The position numbers and the translations under genes were made by a program. Shown here piece after piece: positions 25,891 through 37,296 of a DNA stretch of 64,000 nt (position 1 is the first letter of the stretch; every line of letters starts with the position of its first letter). The notes below the pieces were generated by a model that worked only from the letters and a program-made list of their open reading frames with translations, was not told the DNA's origin and did no database searches. The stretch comes from an uncultured Paracoccaceae bacterium (GTDB lineage Bacteria; Pseudomonadota; Alphaproteobacteria; Rhodobacterales; Rhodobacteraceae): positions 1,240,001 through 1,304,000 of the forward strand of contig CANNFQ010000001.1 of assembly GCA_947503925.1 (NCBI GenBank), given 5' to 3'.

Positions 25891-27078
25891 CTATGCAGCC
25901 AGTATCTTGCGTTCATCCAGCGCGGCCTGCGGCGGCGCAGCGGATGCGACGTTCATTTCATCAAGTGTTTCTCGTGCGGCTTCGACAACCCGGCGCATTG
26001 TGTGCTCGTCCATCTGGCCAACGCACCCAACCCGGAAGCTGTCCACGACAGTCAGTTTGCCGGGATAGATGATGAACCCCTTTGACTTCATCAGCTCATA
26101 GAATTGAGTGAACTCAAAGTTGGGATCAGCCGGACAAAAGAATGTCACGATAATGGGGCTAAGCCAACGCTCCGCCAACAGTGTCTCAAAGCCCAGCTTG
26201 CGCATACCGGCCACCATGACGTCTCGATTGCGCGTATACCGCGCGCCACGCCCCGCCACAGCGCCTTCTGCTGTGTGACCCTCCAGCGCCTTCAGGAACG
26301 CCGCAACCACGTGTGTTGGAGGTGTGAAGCGCCACTGCCCCGTCTCCTCCATCGTCACCCATTGCGCATGAACGTCCAACGACAAGGAATGGCTGTTGCC
26401 CTCTGCCGCCGCGAGTTCATCCTTGCGCGCAATGACAAAGCCAAACCCCGGCACACCCTCGATGCATTTGTTTGCCGAGCTGACCATCGCTGCGTATTTG
26501 ACGCGAGACACATCCAGCGGCACCGCGCCAAATGCGGACATGCTGTCGATCAGAACTTTGCAACCCGCTGCATGAGCCGCATCGGCCAGTTCTTCAACGG
26601 GGTTGAGAATCCCCGAGCTCGTTTCACAATGAATTATCAGCACATGGGTGATAGCGGAATCCTGGGCAAGTATTTCAGCGACCTCGTCACCGCGCGGGGG
26701 CATGTAATCGCCTTTGTTAACTAGGTGAAACTCCCGTCCAAGGTATTCCATCGTCCTCGCCGCCCGCAGCCCATATGCACCGTTCGCCATCACTAGTACC
26801 TTGCCATCTGCAGGCACGAACGAGCCAAGCATGGCCTCGACACAGTAAGAACCTGAGCCCTGAATCGGAACGCAATCATAGTCCGCTCGGCCGTCACCCA
26901 ACAATGCGAGAAGCTGGTCCCGCATCTTTCGGGTCATCGCCCGGAAGTCATCGTCCCAGCTACCCCAGTCTCGCAACATGGCCTCTTTGACTTCATAGGA
27001 TGTTGTCAACGGCCCGGGCGTCAAAAGATAGGGCTCTCCCAGTCTTGGCGCTTCGATTATCGATGTGTCGCAGGGCAT
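25891..27078 (-). CDS. phnW: 2-aminoethylphosphonate--pyruvate transaminase
   Basis: 395 residues, class V aminotransferase. Transfers the amino group of AEP to pyruvate, giving phosphonoacetaldehyde and alanine. N-terminal LLTPGPLTTSYEVKEAML is the PhnW signature; Asp178 (LIDSMSAFG) holds the pyridine nitrogen and Lys204 (SSANKCIEG) forms the Schiff base with pyridoxal phosphate. AGGAGG precedes the ATG. First gene of phnW-phnA-phnY; divergent from its LysR regulator across a 146-base spacer. Confidence 0.95.
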   Translation of the reverse strand: MPCDTSIIEAPRLGEPYLLTPGPLTTSYEVKEAMLRDWGSWDDDFRAMTRKMRDQLLALLGDGRADYDCVPIQGSGSYCVEAMLGSFVPADGKVLVMANGAYGLRAARTMEYLGREFHLVNKGDYMPPRGDEVAEILAQDSAITHVLIIHCETSSGILNPVEELADAAHAAGCKVLIDSMSAFGAVPLDVSRVKYAAMVSSANKCIEGVPGFGFVIARKDELAAAEGNSHSLSLDVHAQWVTMEETGQWRFTPPTHVVAAFLKALEGHTAEGAVAGRGARYTRNRDVMVAGMRKLGFETLLAERWLSPIIVTFFCPADPNFEFTQFYELMKSKGFIIYPGKLTVVDSFRVGCVGQMDEHTMRRVVEAARETLDEMNVASAAPPQAALDERKILAA

Positions 27079-27224
27079 TGCAGCCTCCTAGCACTGGTAT
27101 TCCATAGTGAAGTTTTTAGGCACCATTGTGCTATTTACAAAATTGCAAATTTCAATGATATGAAAGGTACAGCTTATGGGTTGGAATCTTACAGCCCGCG
27201 AGCCAATACACTGGAGGGTTTCCG

Positions 27225-28073
27225 TTGAACTTCAGCCAGATCCGGGCCTTTCATTATGTCGCCCTCACGGGGGGGTTTTCGCGCGCGGCTGAAACGCTCT
27301 CGCTCACCCAACCTGCCGTTTCAGAGCAAGTGCGCAGACTGGAAAGCGATCATGATGTCCTGCTGTTCAACAGAGAACGCAAGCAGATCACGTTGACGCC
27401 CATGGCCGAGCAGTTGTTGCTGGCAACCAAACAGTTGTTTGAAATTGAAGAGAGGATCGACGACCTTTTGTCCGAGAACCGCTCTGCGCTTCAGGGGCAA
27501 CTACGCATCATGGTCGATAGCGCGTTTCACCTTTCTGATCGATTGGTTCGGTTCCGAGCAAAGTTTCCACATGTCTCCATATCCGTTCAAACCGGGAACA
27601 GCGAAGATGTATTGGCCAAACTGAGAAGCTATGATGTCGAAATTGGTGTAGTGGGGTCACAGAAACCCGGCTCTGACATGGAAATCCAAAGCCTTGGCAA
27701 GTCGCAGATCATGGCTGTTGCGTCAAAGTCATTCATCAAGGATCGCATTGATCGATTGGCGTTTGAGGACTTGCAGGGCTACCCTCTGGTATTCCGGGAA
27801 AAGGGTTCCAAGACCCGCCAGAAATTGGAAAAGGAGGCGGCAGCGTCCGACATCACCTTCACCCCTGCTGTCGTGGCAGAAGGCCGCGAAGCAATGTTAG
27901 AGATCGTTGCGTCAGGGATGGGCATCGGCTTCGTGTCCGAAGCCGAATTTGGAAATGATCCGAGATTGGTACGGTTCCCCTTGGAAGGAATGAACCTCTC
28001 GATGTCAGAGAGTTTGGTGTACCTCAAGCAACGCGGCGATTTGCGAATTATCAAGTCGTTCTTGAGTTCCTAG
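27225..28073 (+). CDS. LysR family regulator of AEP catabolism
   Basis: 282 residues. LysR winged helix at the N-terminus (FHYVALTGGFSRAAETLSLTQPAVSEQVRRLE, residues 10-41) and a periplasmic-binding-fold effector domain. Divergent from phnW, which is the classical place for the LysR regulator found with phosphonoacetaldehyde/AEP clusters. TTG start 27225 with GGAGGG upstream; no nearer ATG keeps the full helix-turn-helix. Probably activates phnWAY with AEP or a product as effector. Confidence 0.88.
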   Translation: MNFSQIRAFHYVALTGGFSRAAETLSLTQPAVSEQVRRLESDHDVLLFNRERKQITLTPMAEQLLLATKQLFEIEERIDDLLSENRSALQGQLRIMVDSAFHLSDRLVRFRAKFPHVSISVQTGNSEDVLAKLRSYDVEIGVVGSQKPGSDMEIQSLGKSQIMAVASKSFIKDRIDRLAFEDLQGYPLVFREKGSKTRQKLEKEAAASDITFTPAVVAEGREAMLEIVASGMGIGFVSEAEFGNDPRLVRFPLEGMNLSMSESLVYLKQRGDLRIIKSFLSS

Positions 28074-28187
28074 TATTTCCGTCGGTCTTCTAGAGGCGGC
28101 CAAATGCGGAAGCATCAAACTGATTTTGTCAAAAATTTCAATGCGGTGCCCTACAGGGAAGCGTAGGAAGCCAGTGAGATCTTGCCC

Positions 28188-28343
28188 ATGGCGTCGTTCA
28201 AAGGTGCTCAGTTTTTGCATGACGTCATCCTGAACGGCGTCTTCTTCTATGTCAGCTATGCTGTGTCGTATCGTGATCTTGAGGAGATCCTGCTGAACCC
28301 TCGAATCGCCAACGGTTTGATGGGCGCTGCGAGAGACGAATGA
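28188..28343 (+). pseudogene. IS6-family transposase N-terminal remnant
   Basis: ATG 28188 to TGA 28343 encodes 51 residues: MASFKGAQFLHDVILNGVFF then YVSYAVSYRDLEEIL, which matches the start of IS6-family transposases (FKG..F...IIL.AV.WY.RY..SYRDLEEML). After the EEIL motif the sequence departs from the family and stops, and the DDE catalytic domain is missing. Surrounding 28074-28392 has no other gene. It sits on the far edge of the phosphonate block. Confidence 0.7.
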
Positions 28344-28392
28344 CCACATCAGGTTGCAGGGTTGGAAGATACGCCGAGTAAGCAAAGCCTGA

Positions 28393-30792
28393 CTAGACGA
28401 GGCTCTTTGCCTCCCAAATATCCGTCATATAGCCGCTGATCGTCCTATCGGAGGAGAAGAAGCCGGTTCCTGCAATGTTACGCAGGGCAAGTCGGTTCCA
28501 TGCATCGGCATCAGCAAAATGAGTATCAACCCTAACCTGCGCCGCCATGTAGCTATCGAAATCGGATGCCACCAGAAAAGGATCATGGTTCCAGGTATTG
28601 TGCACTAAATTATTGTAACGGCCTGTTTCTTCGGGGCTAAACTGCCCTTCAACAATCATTTGCAGAATGTCCTGTAAGGGTTGGCTGGCCTGTATGGCCG
28701 CGCGCGCGTGGTCTGGCACCAGATAACGTTCCCGCACCTCATCCGCGGTCATACCAAACAGGAAAAAATTATCGGCCCCCACTTCTTGCCGGATTTCGAC
28801 ATTTGCGCCATCCAGCGTGCCAATGGTCAGGGCACCGTTCATCGTGAATTTCATGTTCCCGGTGCCAGACGCCTCTTTCCCAGCCGTCGAAATCTGCTCT
28901 GACAAGTCGGTGGCCGGGATCAGCCGCTCTGCCATTGATACGTTGTAGTTTGGCGGGTAGAGCACCTTGAGCCTGTTGCCAACAACCGGATCATTATTGA
29001 CGGTGCGCGCGACATCGTTGATCAGGTGAATGATCTCTTTCGCGGCAAAGTACCCCGGGGCGGCCTTGCCCCCAAAAATCTTAACACGCGGCGTCCAGTC
29101 AGCGTTTGGGTTTTCGCGGATGGCCGACCAGCGGGCGATGGTTTCAAACAAATTCAGCAGTTGCCGCTTATATTCATGCATGCGCTTGATCTGCACGTCG
29201 AACATCGCGTCCGGGTTCAATGCAATGCCCAAGTGGCGCGATGCCCAGTTGGACAATGCCACCTTGTTATTCCGTTTAGCCTGTCCAATCGCAGCACGTA
29301 CGGCTAGGTCATCCTCATGCTCTATTAACGCCCCGATGCGTCCAAGGTCATTTTCCCAGCCTGCGCCAATCGTATCTGTCAGCACCTGCGACAGGGCCGG
29401 GTTTGACAAGCGCAACCACCGGCGCGGTGTGACCCCATTGGTCTGGTTCAATATCCGTTTCGGATAAAGCGCATTGAGTCCGGCAAAGACGGTCTCTTTC
29501 ATCAATTGCGTATGCAGGGCCGAGACCCCGTTCACATGAGCGGCCATGACAAAGGCAAGTGTGCCCATATGGACCTGATCCTGCTTTACAATGGTCAGTT
29601 CATCGCCGCATTGCGTTTCTGTCTGATGTTCGCTGTCGATCCGTTCGATGATCTGCATATGGCGCGGCAAGACGCGGCCCATCAGCCAGGTGGACCATGT
29701 TTCCAGCGCCTCGGGCAAAAGCGTGTGATTGGTGTAGTTCAAACACCCCAATGCGATGCGCTTGGCCGCCCCCCATGCTAGTCCATGTTCATCCACCAAC
29801 AGCCTAATAAGCTCCGGCCCCGCGAGTGCGGGATGGGTGTCGTTCATTTGGATCGCGACCTTGTCAGGAAGAAGCGCGAGGTCATCATATTCACTCAGGA
29901 AACGGCGCAGGATGTCCTGCAACGCAGCCGAGGTCAAAAAGAACTCCTGCTTAAGGCGCAATTCCTTGCCGCTATCGGTCGTGTCCTCGGGGTAGAGTAC
30001 GCGTGACAATGTCCGCGCCAATGCCTCAGGCGCGGCGGCGGCTGTGTAATCACCCGAATTGAACTGCTCCAGATCGAAAAGCTCGGTCGGATGCGCGCCC
30101 CACAGGCGCAACGTATTGGCCCATTTACCCTGCCAACCAACAACCGGCATGTCATAGGCGCGGGCATAGACCGTTTCGGATGGATGCCACTGGGATCGTC
30201 CGTCAACGACGCTGACATGTCCTTTGAAAGGGATCGTATATCGTGCCTCGGGTCGTTCAAATTCCCATGGATGCGGCTGGGTCAGCCAGTCTTCGGGATG
30301 TTCGACCTGCCGCCCGCCTTCGAATTTTTGGCGAAACAGCCCGTGTTCGTAACGGATCCCATATCCATAGGCCGGGCAGGCCAGCGTTGACATGCTTTCA
30401 AGAAAGCAGGCGGCCAACCGGCCCAGGCCGCCGTTTCCAAGGGCCGCATCGGGCTCGTCCTCGATCACATCCGCTAACGCAATGCCTTCGCCTTCCAAAA
30501 CCAACTGCACAGTTTCGAAAAGCCCAAGATTCATCATCGCATCTCCCAGAATACGACCGATCAGAAACTCCAATGAAAGGTAATAGACCCGTTTACCTTG
30601 TGCTTCGTAGGTTTTGCGCGTGGCAGCAAACCAAGGCTCTATGATGATGTCGCGCACGCTATAGCTGACGGCCATGCGCCAATCATAAAGGCTGGCATGT
30701 GGCTTATCCTTACCCAGCGTATAAGTCAGGTGTTGCAGGATACGTGCGCGCATCGCATCGGCTGACAAATCACTCATCACATTCATCGTCAT
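28393..30792 (-). CDS. glgP: glycogen/maltodextrin phosphorylase
   Basis: 799 residues, normal for GT35 phosphorylases. Releases glucose 1-phosphate from glycogen ends using phosphate and pyridoxal phosphate. Visible marks: YYLSLEFLIGR (about 50-60), EPDAALGNGGLGRLAACFLES, MNDTHPAL, MHEYKRQ, and the cofactor Lys region EASGTGNMKFTMNGALTIGTLDGANVEI. Last gene of the glg operon, 78 bases after pgm. Confidence 0.95.
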   Translation of the reverse strand: MTMNVMSDLSADAMRARILQHLTYTLGKDKPHASLYDWRMAVSYSVRDIIIEPWFAATRKTYEAQGKRVYYLSLEFLIGRILGDAMMNLGLFETVQLVLEGEGIALADVIEDEPDAALGNGGLGRLAACFLESMSTLACPAYGYGIRYEHGLFRQKFEGGRQVEHPEDWLTQPHPWEFERPEARYTIPFKGHVSVVDGRSQWHPSETVYARAYDMPVVGWQGKWANTLRLWGAHPTELFDLEQFNSGDYTAAAAPEALARTLSRVLYPEDTTDSGKELRLKQEFFLTSAALQDILRRFLSEYDDLALLPDKVAIQMNDTHPALAGPELIRLLVDEHGLAWGAAKRIALGCLNYTNHTLLPEALETWSTWLMGRVLPRHMQIIERIDSEHQTETQCGDELTIVKQDQVHMGTLAFVMAAHVNGVSALHTQLMKETVFAGLNALYPKRILNQTNGVTPRRWLRLSNPALSQVLTDTIGAGWENDLGRIGALIEHEDDLAVRAAIGQAKRNNKVALSNWASRHLGIALNPDAMFDVQIKRMHEYKRQLLNLFETIARWSAIRENPNADWTPRVKIFGGKAAPGYFAAKEIIHLINDVARTVNNDPVVGNRLKVLYPPNYNVSMAERLIPATDLSEQISTAGKEASGTGNMKFTMNGALTIGTLDGANVEIRQEVGADNFFLFGMTADEVRERYLVPDHARAAIQASQPLQDILQMIVEGQFSPEETGRYNNLVHNTWNHDPFLVASDFDSYMAAQVRVDTHFADADAWNRLALRNIAGTGFFSSDRTISGYMTDIWEAKSLV

Positions 30793-30870
30793 AAACCCTT
30801 CGTCCCGGGCGCATCTAAGACACGAAACCGATAAATTTCCGTTCAGTTCTGGATACGCGCCAGCCTGATG

Positions 30871-32517
<1,647 letters not shown>

Positions 32518-34599
32518 TCAATTCCTTGTTTCGTGCGAGAAAACAACAACCGCATCTGCGGCAACTTGCATCCCGGCGGTCACTTTGATGACATCATCCT
32601 GACTGGTATCGAACCGGCGGACCCAAGCCCCGTCATCTGGCAACTCCGGCGGTGTGATTTCCAACGCGGCCCCTCGGTTCAGCACCACCAGCAACGCCCC
32701 CTCGCGCTGCACATATTCGGGGGTGCCAGAGGCCATACGCATCTCAACCACCAGTACATCCAGATCCGCGTCATCCCAATCGCTTTGACGCATCGGTTCC
32801 CCATTCGCCTGCCGCCAGAACAAATCAGGTGCACCATCTGTCAGGCGTTGACGTGAATGCAGGAATCGCCGTTGCCGCAGCAGCGGGTGCATCCGTCTGA
32901 ACGCGATGGCCTGTTTGCAAAAAGTGAAAAACGGATCACCCGCCGCGGGCCAGTTGACCCAGCCGATCTCATTGTCTTGACAATAAGCGTTGTTATTGCC
33001 CCCTTGCGAATTGCTAAACTCATCCCCCGCCAGCAGCATTGGTGTGCCCTGCGACAGCATCAGCGTCGCGATCATGTTCCGCTTGCGCCGGGTTCTGGCA
33101 GCCTGGATCGACGGATCATCTGTTGGCCCCTCGACACCCATGTTATCGGAATGGTTGTTGGAATGCCCGTCCCGGTTATCCTCTCCATTGGCGAGATTGT
33201 GTTTTTCGGCATAGCTGACCGTATCCTGCAACGTGAACCCATCATGCGCCGTCAGGAAATTCAGCGATGACGTCGCAGCCCGGCCTTCATGATCAAAGAA
33301 CTGTGCGGAGCCTGCCAGGCGCGCGGCAACATCGGCGACCCTGCCACAATCGCCGCGCCAGAATTCGCGTACATTGTCGCGGAATTTATCGTTCCATTCA
33401 GCGAAAGGTGCCGGAAAGGCCCCAAGCTGATAGCCGCCCGGCCCGATATCCCAAGGCTCTGCAATCAGTTTGACCTTGTTAAGCACCGGATCCTGTCCGA
33501 CCGCCCGAAAGAACGGACCATCGCGTTCAAACCCATGGCGGGTGCGGCCCAGTGCAGCGCATAAATCGAAACGGAACCCGTCAACATGCATCGCTTCGAC
33601 CCAGTAACGCAGACTATCCATCACCAGTCTGATCACAACCGGATCCTCAAAATCCAACGTGTTACCGCAGCCTGCATCATCAATGTAGTATCGCTTATCT
33701 TCTGCCAACCGATAATAACTGGCATTATCAAGCCCGCGAAACATCAATGTCGGCCCCATTTCGGACCCTTCGGCGGTGTGGTTATAGACCACATCCAGTA
33801 TCACCTCGATCCCGGCTGAATGAAACCGGGCGACCATCTGCTGAAACTCCGCAATATCAGTGCCTTGCATATAGCGTGGGTCAGGGGCGAAGAACCCATA
33901 GGTCATATAGCCCCAATAATTGGTCAATCCGCGATCCAGCAGAAATTTCTCATTCAGGAATGCCTGGACCGGCAACAGCTCAATCGCGGTAACACCCAGG
34001 TTATTGAGGTGTTCGAGGATCGGATCAGACGCCATGGCAAGATAACTGCCCGGGTTTTTGATATCCCACCGGCTCGCCGTCAGCCCTTTGACATGCGCCT
34101 CGTAGATGATCGTGTTTTCAAGTGCGTGGTTCGGTCTGGGCGTATTATCCCAATCAAAACGGGGGTCGATCACAACACTGCGTGGCATGAAAGGCGCGCT
34201 GTCCGTCTTATCAAAGCTCAGATCTTTGTCGCCATGCCCCACCTTGTAACCGAACAAGGCATCGTTCCATTTCGGATGTCCGGTCAGCCGTTTTGCGTAG
34301 GGATCGATAAGAAGTTTATACGGGTTAAAGCGATGCCCGTTGCGGGGTTGATAAGGCCCCTCCATCCGAAAGCCGTATTGTTGGCCGGCCTTCATCCCCG
34401 GAAAATAACCATGCCAAACATGGCCCTCGCGCTCGGGCAGCGTGATGATCTGATGCTCGATCCCATTGTGATCAAACAGACAAAGCATGACCCGCGTTGC
34501 ATGTCGCGAATAGACAGCGAAATTTACGCCGTCTGCATCGGCCGTCGCACCCAAGGGTGATGGACGCCCGGGTTCAATTTGAAGTTGGCCAGAGATCAC
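32518..34599 (-). CDS. glgX: glycogen debranching enzyme
   Basis: 693 residues, GH13 subfamily. Hydrolyses alpha-1,6 branches left after phosphorylase action. N-terminal CBM48-like domain (about 8-110), TIM barrel with nucleophile Asp in VDGFRFDLCAALGR, acid Glu in KLIAEPWDIG and Asp in FLTAHDGFTL; MLLAGDEFSNSQGGNNNAYCQDN is a GlgX/isoamylase hallmark. Start overlaps the glgA stop by 4 bases. Confidence 0.95.
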   Translation of the reverse strand: MISGQLQIEPGRPSPLGATADADGVNFAVYSRHATRVMLCLFDHNGIEHQIITLPEREGHVWHGYFPGMKAGQQYGFRMEGPYQPRNGHRFNPYKLLIDPYAKRLTGHPKWNDALFGYKVGHGDKDLSFDKTDSAPFMPRSVVIDPRFDWDNTPRPNHALENTIIYEAHVKGLTASRWDIKNPGSYLAMASDPILEHLNNLGVTAIELLPVQAFLNEKFLLDRGLTNYWGYMTYGFFAPDPRYMQGTDIAEFQQMVARFHSAGIEVILDVVYNHTAEGSEMGPTLMFRGLDNASYYRLAEDKRYYIDDAGCGNTLDFEDPVVIRLVMDSLRYWVEAMHVDGFRFDLCAALGRTRHGFERDGPFFRAVGQDPVLNKVKLIAEPWDIGPGGYQLGAFPAPFAEWNDKFRDNVREFWRGDCGRVADVAARLAGSAQFFDHEGRAATSSLNFLTAHDGFTLQDTVSYAEKHNLANGEDNRDGHSNNHSDNMGVEGPTDDPSIQAARTRRKRNMIATLMLSQGTPMLLAGDEFSNSQGGNNNAYCQDNEIGWVNWPAAGDPFFTFCKQAIAFRRMHPLLRQRRFLHSRQRLTDGAPDLFWRQANGEPMRQSDWDDADLDVLVVEMRMASGTPEYVQREGALLVVLNRGAALEITPPELPDDGAWVRRFDTSQDDVIKVTAGMQVAADAVVVFSHETRN

Positions 34600-36026
34600 G
34601 AAGACGCCTTTGTCAGCCCGCGATAGATCGCATGGTATTCAGCGGCCGACATGTCCCAGCCGACCGCCTGCTTCATGCCATTGCGCTGCAATATCTTCCA
34701 GACCTTCGGCTGCTGATAAAGCGCACAAAGCCGTCGAAACGCGTTTGTCAGGGCTTGGGCATTCACCGGAAAGAACTGAATACCGGTCGCCGCATTGTTG
34801 GAAAGCGCGGCAGGTGACGCGTTGATCACGGTATCAGCTAACCCGCCGGTCAAGGCCACCAGTGGCACGGTGCCATAGCGCAGTCCATATAGCTGCGTCA
34901 GGCCGCATGGCTCAAAACGCGATGGCACCAAGATCACGTCGCCACCCGCCATCATCTGATGGGACAGGTTTTCGTCATACCCAATTTTGACGGCGACATT
35001 TTCGTTGTGCGCCGCAAACTCGAGCAAACTGACCTCGAGTTTTGGGTCGCCCGATCCCAGCAACGCCAATTGACCGCCATGGCTCAAAAGTTCGGGCAAT
35101 GCATCGACCAGCAGATCAATCCCCTTCTGTTCCGTCAGCCGTGATACCAAAACACATAAGGGCCCATCCGACGGATCAAGACCGAACGTCTTTTGCAGCA
35201 TCTTTTTATTGGCCGCTTTGCCTGCTGCCGACTTGTAAGGTTTGATGTTTGGATCAGTCGCGGGGTTCCAGGTTGCAGCGTCAATCCCGTTTACAATGCC
35301 GCTGAGTTCCGCCTTTCGGTAGCGCAGAACACCATCCATCCCTATCCCAAATTCAGGTGTTAAAAGTTCTTCGGCATATGTAAGCGAAACAGTTGTGATT
35401 TTAGCGGCGCCCATCAACCCGGCTTTCAAAGCTGAAATCTGACCCCAGAATTCAAAATGATCCGCGTTAAACCGGGTGGGTGCCAAACGCAGCGCGTTCA
35501 ACTGATCGGCAGTTGTGTTGCCATGGAATGCGATGTTGTGGACGGTAAAAACGAACGGCACATCACACGCGGCGACGTGCAGATATTCAGGCGTTAGCCC
35601 CGCCTGCCAATCGTGGCCATGCAGGATGTCTGGCGTCCAGTCACCTGCCCCTTTATCAGCAATTGTCGCCCCGACATAAGACAGGGCGGCAAACCGTGCC
35701 GGGTTATCTGGCCAGTCCTGCCCGGTCACATCCCCGTAGATTCCACCCTCACGATCATAAAGATGCGGTGCGTCAATCACATACAGCGTCAGTCCCGCAT
35801 GCACGCAGTGACGCAATTTCGCAGGCCCACCAAACAGATCATCATACGTTTCCAGAACCCTTGTTTTGGAAAGCTGCGCCATGACCGCGCGATACCCCGG
35901 CAACAATATCCGCACATCACAATCAAACGCGCCAAGGGCAAGCGGAAGCGCACCTGCAACATCCGCCAGCCCCCCCGTTTTGACCAGGGGCGCACATTCA
36001 GAAACAACAAAGAGAACCTTTGTCAT
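34596..36026 (-). CDS. glgA: glycogen synthase
   Basis: 476 residues, GT5 family. Transfers glucose from ADP-glucose to the growing alpha-1,4 chain. N-terminal KTGGLADV (16-23) is the ADP-glucose binding motif; HGHDWQAGL and the C-terminal [22 protein letters not shown] are the second and third signatures. Overlaps glgC and glgX by 4 bases on each side, so the three are translated together. Confidence 0.96.
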   Translation of the reverse strand: MTKVLFVVSECAPLVKTGGLADVAGALPLALGAFDCDVRILLPGYRAVMAQLSKTRVLETYDDLFGGPAKLRHCVHAGLTLYVIDAPHLYDREGGIYGDVTGQDWPDNPARFAALSYVGATIADKGAGDWTPDILHGHDWQAGLTPEYLHVAACDVPFVFTVHNIAFHGNTTADQLNALRLAPTRFNADHFEFWGQISALKAGLMGAAKITTVSLTYAEELLTPEFGIGMDGVLRYRKAELSGIVNGIDAATWNPATDPNIKPYKSAAGKAANKKMLQKTFGLDPSDGPLCVLVSRLTEQKGIDLLVDALPELLSHGGQLALLGSGDPKLEVSLLEFAAHNENVAVKIGYDENLSHQMMAGGDVILVPSRFEPCGLTQLYGLRYGTVPLVALTGGLADTVINASPAALSNNAATGIQFFPVNAQALTNAFRRLCALYQQPKVWKILQRNGMKQAVGWDMSAAEYHAIYRGLTKASS

Positions 36027-37279
36027 GAAGCCGCAGCTTTCTTGTCCAGCATATCCTGCGTGATCAATGTGGTGCCGCGATCAGTGACGCGGAACCACTT
36101 TGCGTCCTCCGAAGGGTCTTCACCGACGACCAGCCCTTCGGGAATAATCACCCCGCCATCAACAACAACCTGTCGCAAACGGGCCGACCGATGAACAACA
36201 ACATTGGGCAACACCACCGCATGATCCAACACCGCATAGGAATTCGTATGAACGTTGGTAAACAGGCAGGAATTTCGCACTTCCGTGCCGGAAATGATGC
36301 AACCGCCTGACACCATGGATGAAATGGCCATACCGCGCCTGTCGCGCTCATCATGGATAAACTTAGCCGGCGGGACGCCTTCGTTATAGGTCCAGATCGG
36401 CCAGTTGCGATCCCACAGATCCAGTTCGGGGGTAAAATTCGTCAGGTCGATATGCGCTTGCCAGAACGCATCAACCGTTCCCACGTCTTTCCAATATGCG
36501 GCAGCACCTTCTGCACGGACACAGCTTTCGTCAAACCGATGTGCCATCGCCTTCCCACCCGACACGATGCCGGGGATCAGATCATTACCAAAATCGTTGG
36601 ATGAATTTGGATCCTGTGCGTCCTTCAAAAGCAAATCACGCAGGAAGGCCCAGTTGAAGACATAAATGCCCATTGAGGCTAATGCCTTGTCTGGGTCGCC
36701 GGGAATACCTGGCGGGTCAGCTGGCTTTTCCAGAAAGCTGGTGATCCGACCATCTTTGTCAGTGTCCATCACGCCAAATGCAGTCGCCTCCATCCGTGGC
36801 ACGGTTAGGCAACCAACGGTGACATCTGCAGACGTCTCGACGTGCTGACGCAACATGATTTCGTAATCCATCTTGTAGATATGGTCGCCCGCCAGAATGA
36901 TAACGTAATCAACACCATAGCTGTCCACAATATCAATATTCTGGGTGACAGCGTCTGCCGTACCCTTGTACCAGCTTTCGTTATTGCTGCGTTGGGATGC
37001 GGGCAGAACGTCAAGGAATTCGTTCCGTTCGGCCCGAAAGAACGTCCAGCCACGCTGCATATGCCGGATCAAACTATGCGCCTTGTACTGGGTGGCCACT
37101 GCCATCTTGCGAATGCCGGAATTCACCGCGTTTGAAAGTGCGAAATCAATGATGCGGGCCTTGCCTCCAAAAGGGACTGCCGGTTTCACTCGCCTGTCTG
37201 TCAGTTCTTTCAGGCGACTGCCGCGCCCACCTGCCAGTACAAAAACCATTGATCGTTGTGTCAGACGCTTGGTTGGCAT
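36023..37279 (-). CDS. glgC: glucose-1-phosphate adenylyltransferase
   Basis: 418 residues. Makes ADP-glucose, the committed step of glycogen synthesis; usually under allosteric control. [26 protein letters not shown] is the nucleotide-binding start, [10 protein letters not shown] the metal-binding Asp region, FLEKP the glucose 1-phosphate site, followed by the left-handed beta-helix domain ([14 protein letters not shown]...). 17 bases after glgB. Confidence 0.96.
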   Translation of the reverse strand: MPTKRLTQRSMVFVLAGGRGSRLKELTDRRVKPAVPFGGKARIIDFALSNAVNSGIRKMAVATQYKAHSLIRHMQRGWTFFRAERNEFLDVLPASQRSNNESWYKGTADAVTQNIDIVDSYGVDYVIILAGDHIYKMDYEIMLRQHVETSADVTVGCLTVPRMEATAFGVMDTDKDGRITSFLEKPADPPGIPGDPDKALASMGIYVFNWAFLRDLLLKDAQDPNSSNDFGNDLIPGIVSGGKAMAHRFDESCVRAEGAAAYWKDVGTVDAFWQAHIDLTNFTPELDLWDRNWPIWTYNEGVPPAKFIHDERDRRGMAISSMVSGGCIISGTEVRNSCLFTNVHTNSYAVLDHAVVLPNVVVHRSARLRQVVVDGGVIIPEGLVVGEDPSEDAKWFRVTDRGTTLITQDMLDKKAAAS

Positions 37280-37296
37280 TCTCTCTCTCTCCCTCG

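Noticed and set aside
28005..28385. 126-codon minus-strand frame after the phn LysR gene
   Set aside because: It is antisense to the IS6 transposase remnant and the LysR 3' end; the plus-strand reading explains the sequence.
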